Shown here in pieces: positions 63,734 through 64,000 of a DNA stretch of 64,000 bases. Origin of the DNA: Alicyclobacillus fructus. Its GTDB lineage: Bacteria; Bacillota; Bacilli; Alicyclobacillales; Alicyclobacillaceae. The notes beneath the pieces were generated by a model. That model saw only the letters and a program-made list of their open reading frames with translations. It was not told the DNA's origin and searched no databases. The stretch covers positions 62,001 to 126,000 of the forward strand of contig NZ_JAFMTY010000008.1 of the NCBI RefSeq assembly GCF_017329605.1, read 5' to 3'. A program made the translations under genes and the position numbers. The stretch's first letter is position 1, and every line of letters begins with the position of its first letter.

Positions 63734-64000
63734 GTGCCCAGTCATCGGTGCGCCACCGCGCCAACATCGCCCTCCGCGACGACTTCCTGCGCGGAGCCGT
63801 TCACTTCACGACGGATCGGCTACGCAACCGCAAGCAGGCCGTGACCGAAGACTTTGGCAACTGGGAGGCCTGGCGCGATCGCGGCGAGGCCATTCGGCGG
63901 CACACCATCGAACATCTCGACTTTTACCTGGCCCAGTTCGCGGACAACCTCGAGCGGCTCGGCGCCCATGTGCACTTCTGCGCGAACGCGAACGAGGCGC
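63730..64000 (+). CDS. lutB: lactate utilisation protein B, cut by the window end
   Basis: The first 90 codons are visible: MSAQSSVRHRANIALRDDFL, RKQAVTEDFGNWEAWRDRG, IEHLDFYLAQFADNLERLG. This is the N-terminal part of LutB, the ferredoxin-like subunit of the lactate-oxidising complex. The Fe-S motifs lie beyond the window. The ATG at 63730 overlaps the lutA stop, with GAGGTGA seven bases upstream. Confidence 0.93.
   Translation, partial: MSAQSSVRHRANIALRDDFLRGAVHFTTDRLRNRKQAVTEDFGNWEAWRDRGEAIRRHTIEHLDFYLAQFADNLERLGAHVHFCANANEA

Overview
This window comes from the chromosome of a high-GC, spore-forming Firmicute. Spore genes (spoVAC, spoVAD, spoVAEb and a DUF421/DUF1657 gene), Bacillus-type riboswitches, strong AGGAGG ribosome-binding sites, many TTG and GTG starts, and an S53 acid protease almost identical in layout to kumamolisin-As point to Alicyclobacillus or a close thermoacidophilic relative. 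The organism name is an inference from gene content, not from any search.

Layout, left to right. (1) 1-4825, minus strand: a guanidine-I (ykkC) riboswitch followed by an APC permease, two DUF1989 proteins and a biotin-dependent carboxylase. The riboswitch makes guanidine, not urea, the likely substrate. (2) 4992-12179: flavin reductase, luciferase-like monooxygenase, metE, kumamolisin-type protease, methyltransferase and a LapA-like membrane protein. (3) 12207-17303: a four-gene Pel-like polysaccharide locus (TPR protein, PelF, PelG, membrane-anchored protein). (4) 17363-22215: ybcI-dabB-dabA, an inorganic-carbon uptake set with a large hairpin between ybcI and dabB. (5) 22284-23741: an aldehyde dehydrogenase.

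(6) 23890-26600 is a graveyard of mobile DNA: a group II intron relic, repeats like an IS21-type end, a strongly structured stretch that could be an RNA, a frameshifted IS256 transposase, and the tail of a large serine recombinase ending exactly at ssrA. (7) 26600-30391: ssrA (tmRNA), smpB and rnr, the trans-translation and RNA-decay set. (8) 30525-36961: an MFS exporter, then the glycolytic operon pgk-tpiA-gpmI-eno with secG at its end. (9) 37103-44411: comER, a histidine kinase, pepF, a pyrimidine-nucleoside phosphorylase fused to cytidine deaminase, and a glycan flippase.

(10) 44447-51217: mntH with a probable MntR operator, a class I fumarase, lysA, a DUF378 protein, and an MFS transporter behind a cyclic-di-AMP riboswitch. 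(11) 51285-59532: a PrsA-like foldase, then a cluster of acyl-CoA synthetase, acyltransferase-3, two SGNH hydrolase paralogs and an OatA-like acyltransferase/SGNH fusion, probably for acylating surface polymers. (12) 59698-62710: a sporulation operon of spoVA-2mob composition. (13) 62823-64000: start of the lactate-utilisation operon lutAB, cut by the window end.

Genes are dense, mostly on the minus strand, with frequent 1-4 base stop/start overlaps showing translational coupling. Start codons were chosen by ribosome-binding-site spacing and family length. All functional calls rest on recognised motifs; no database search was run.
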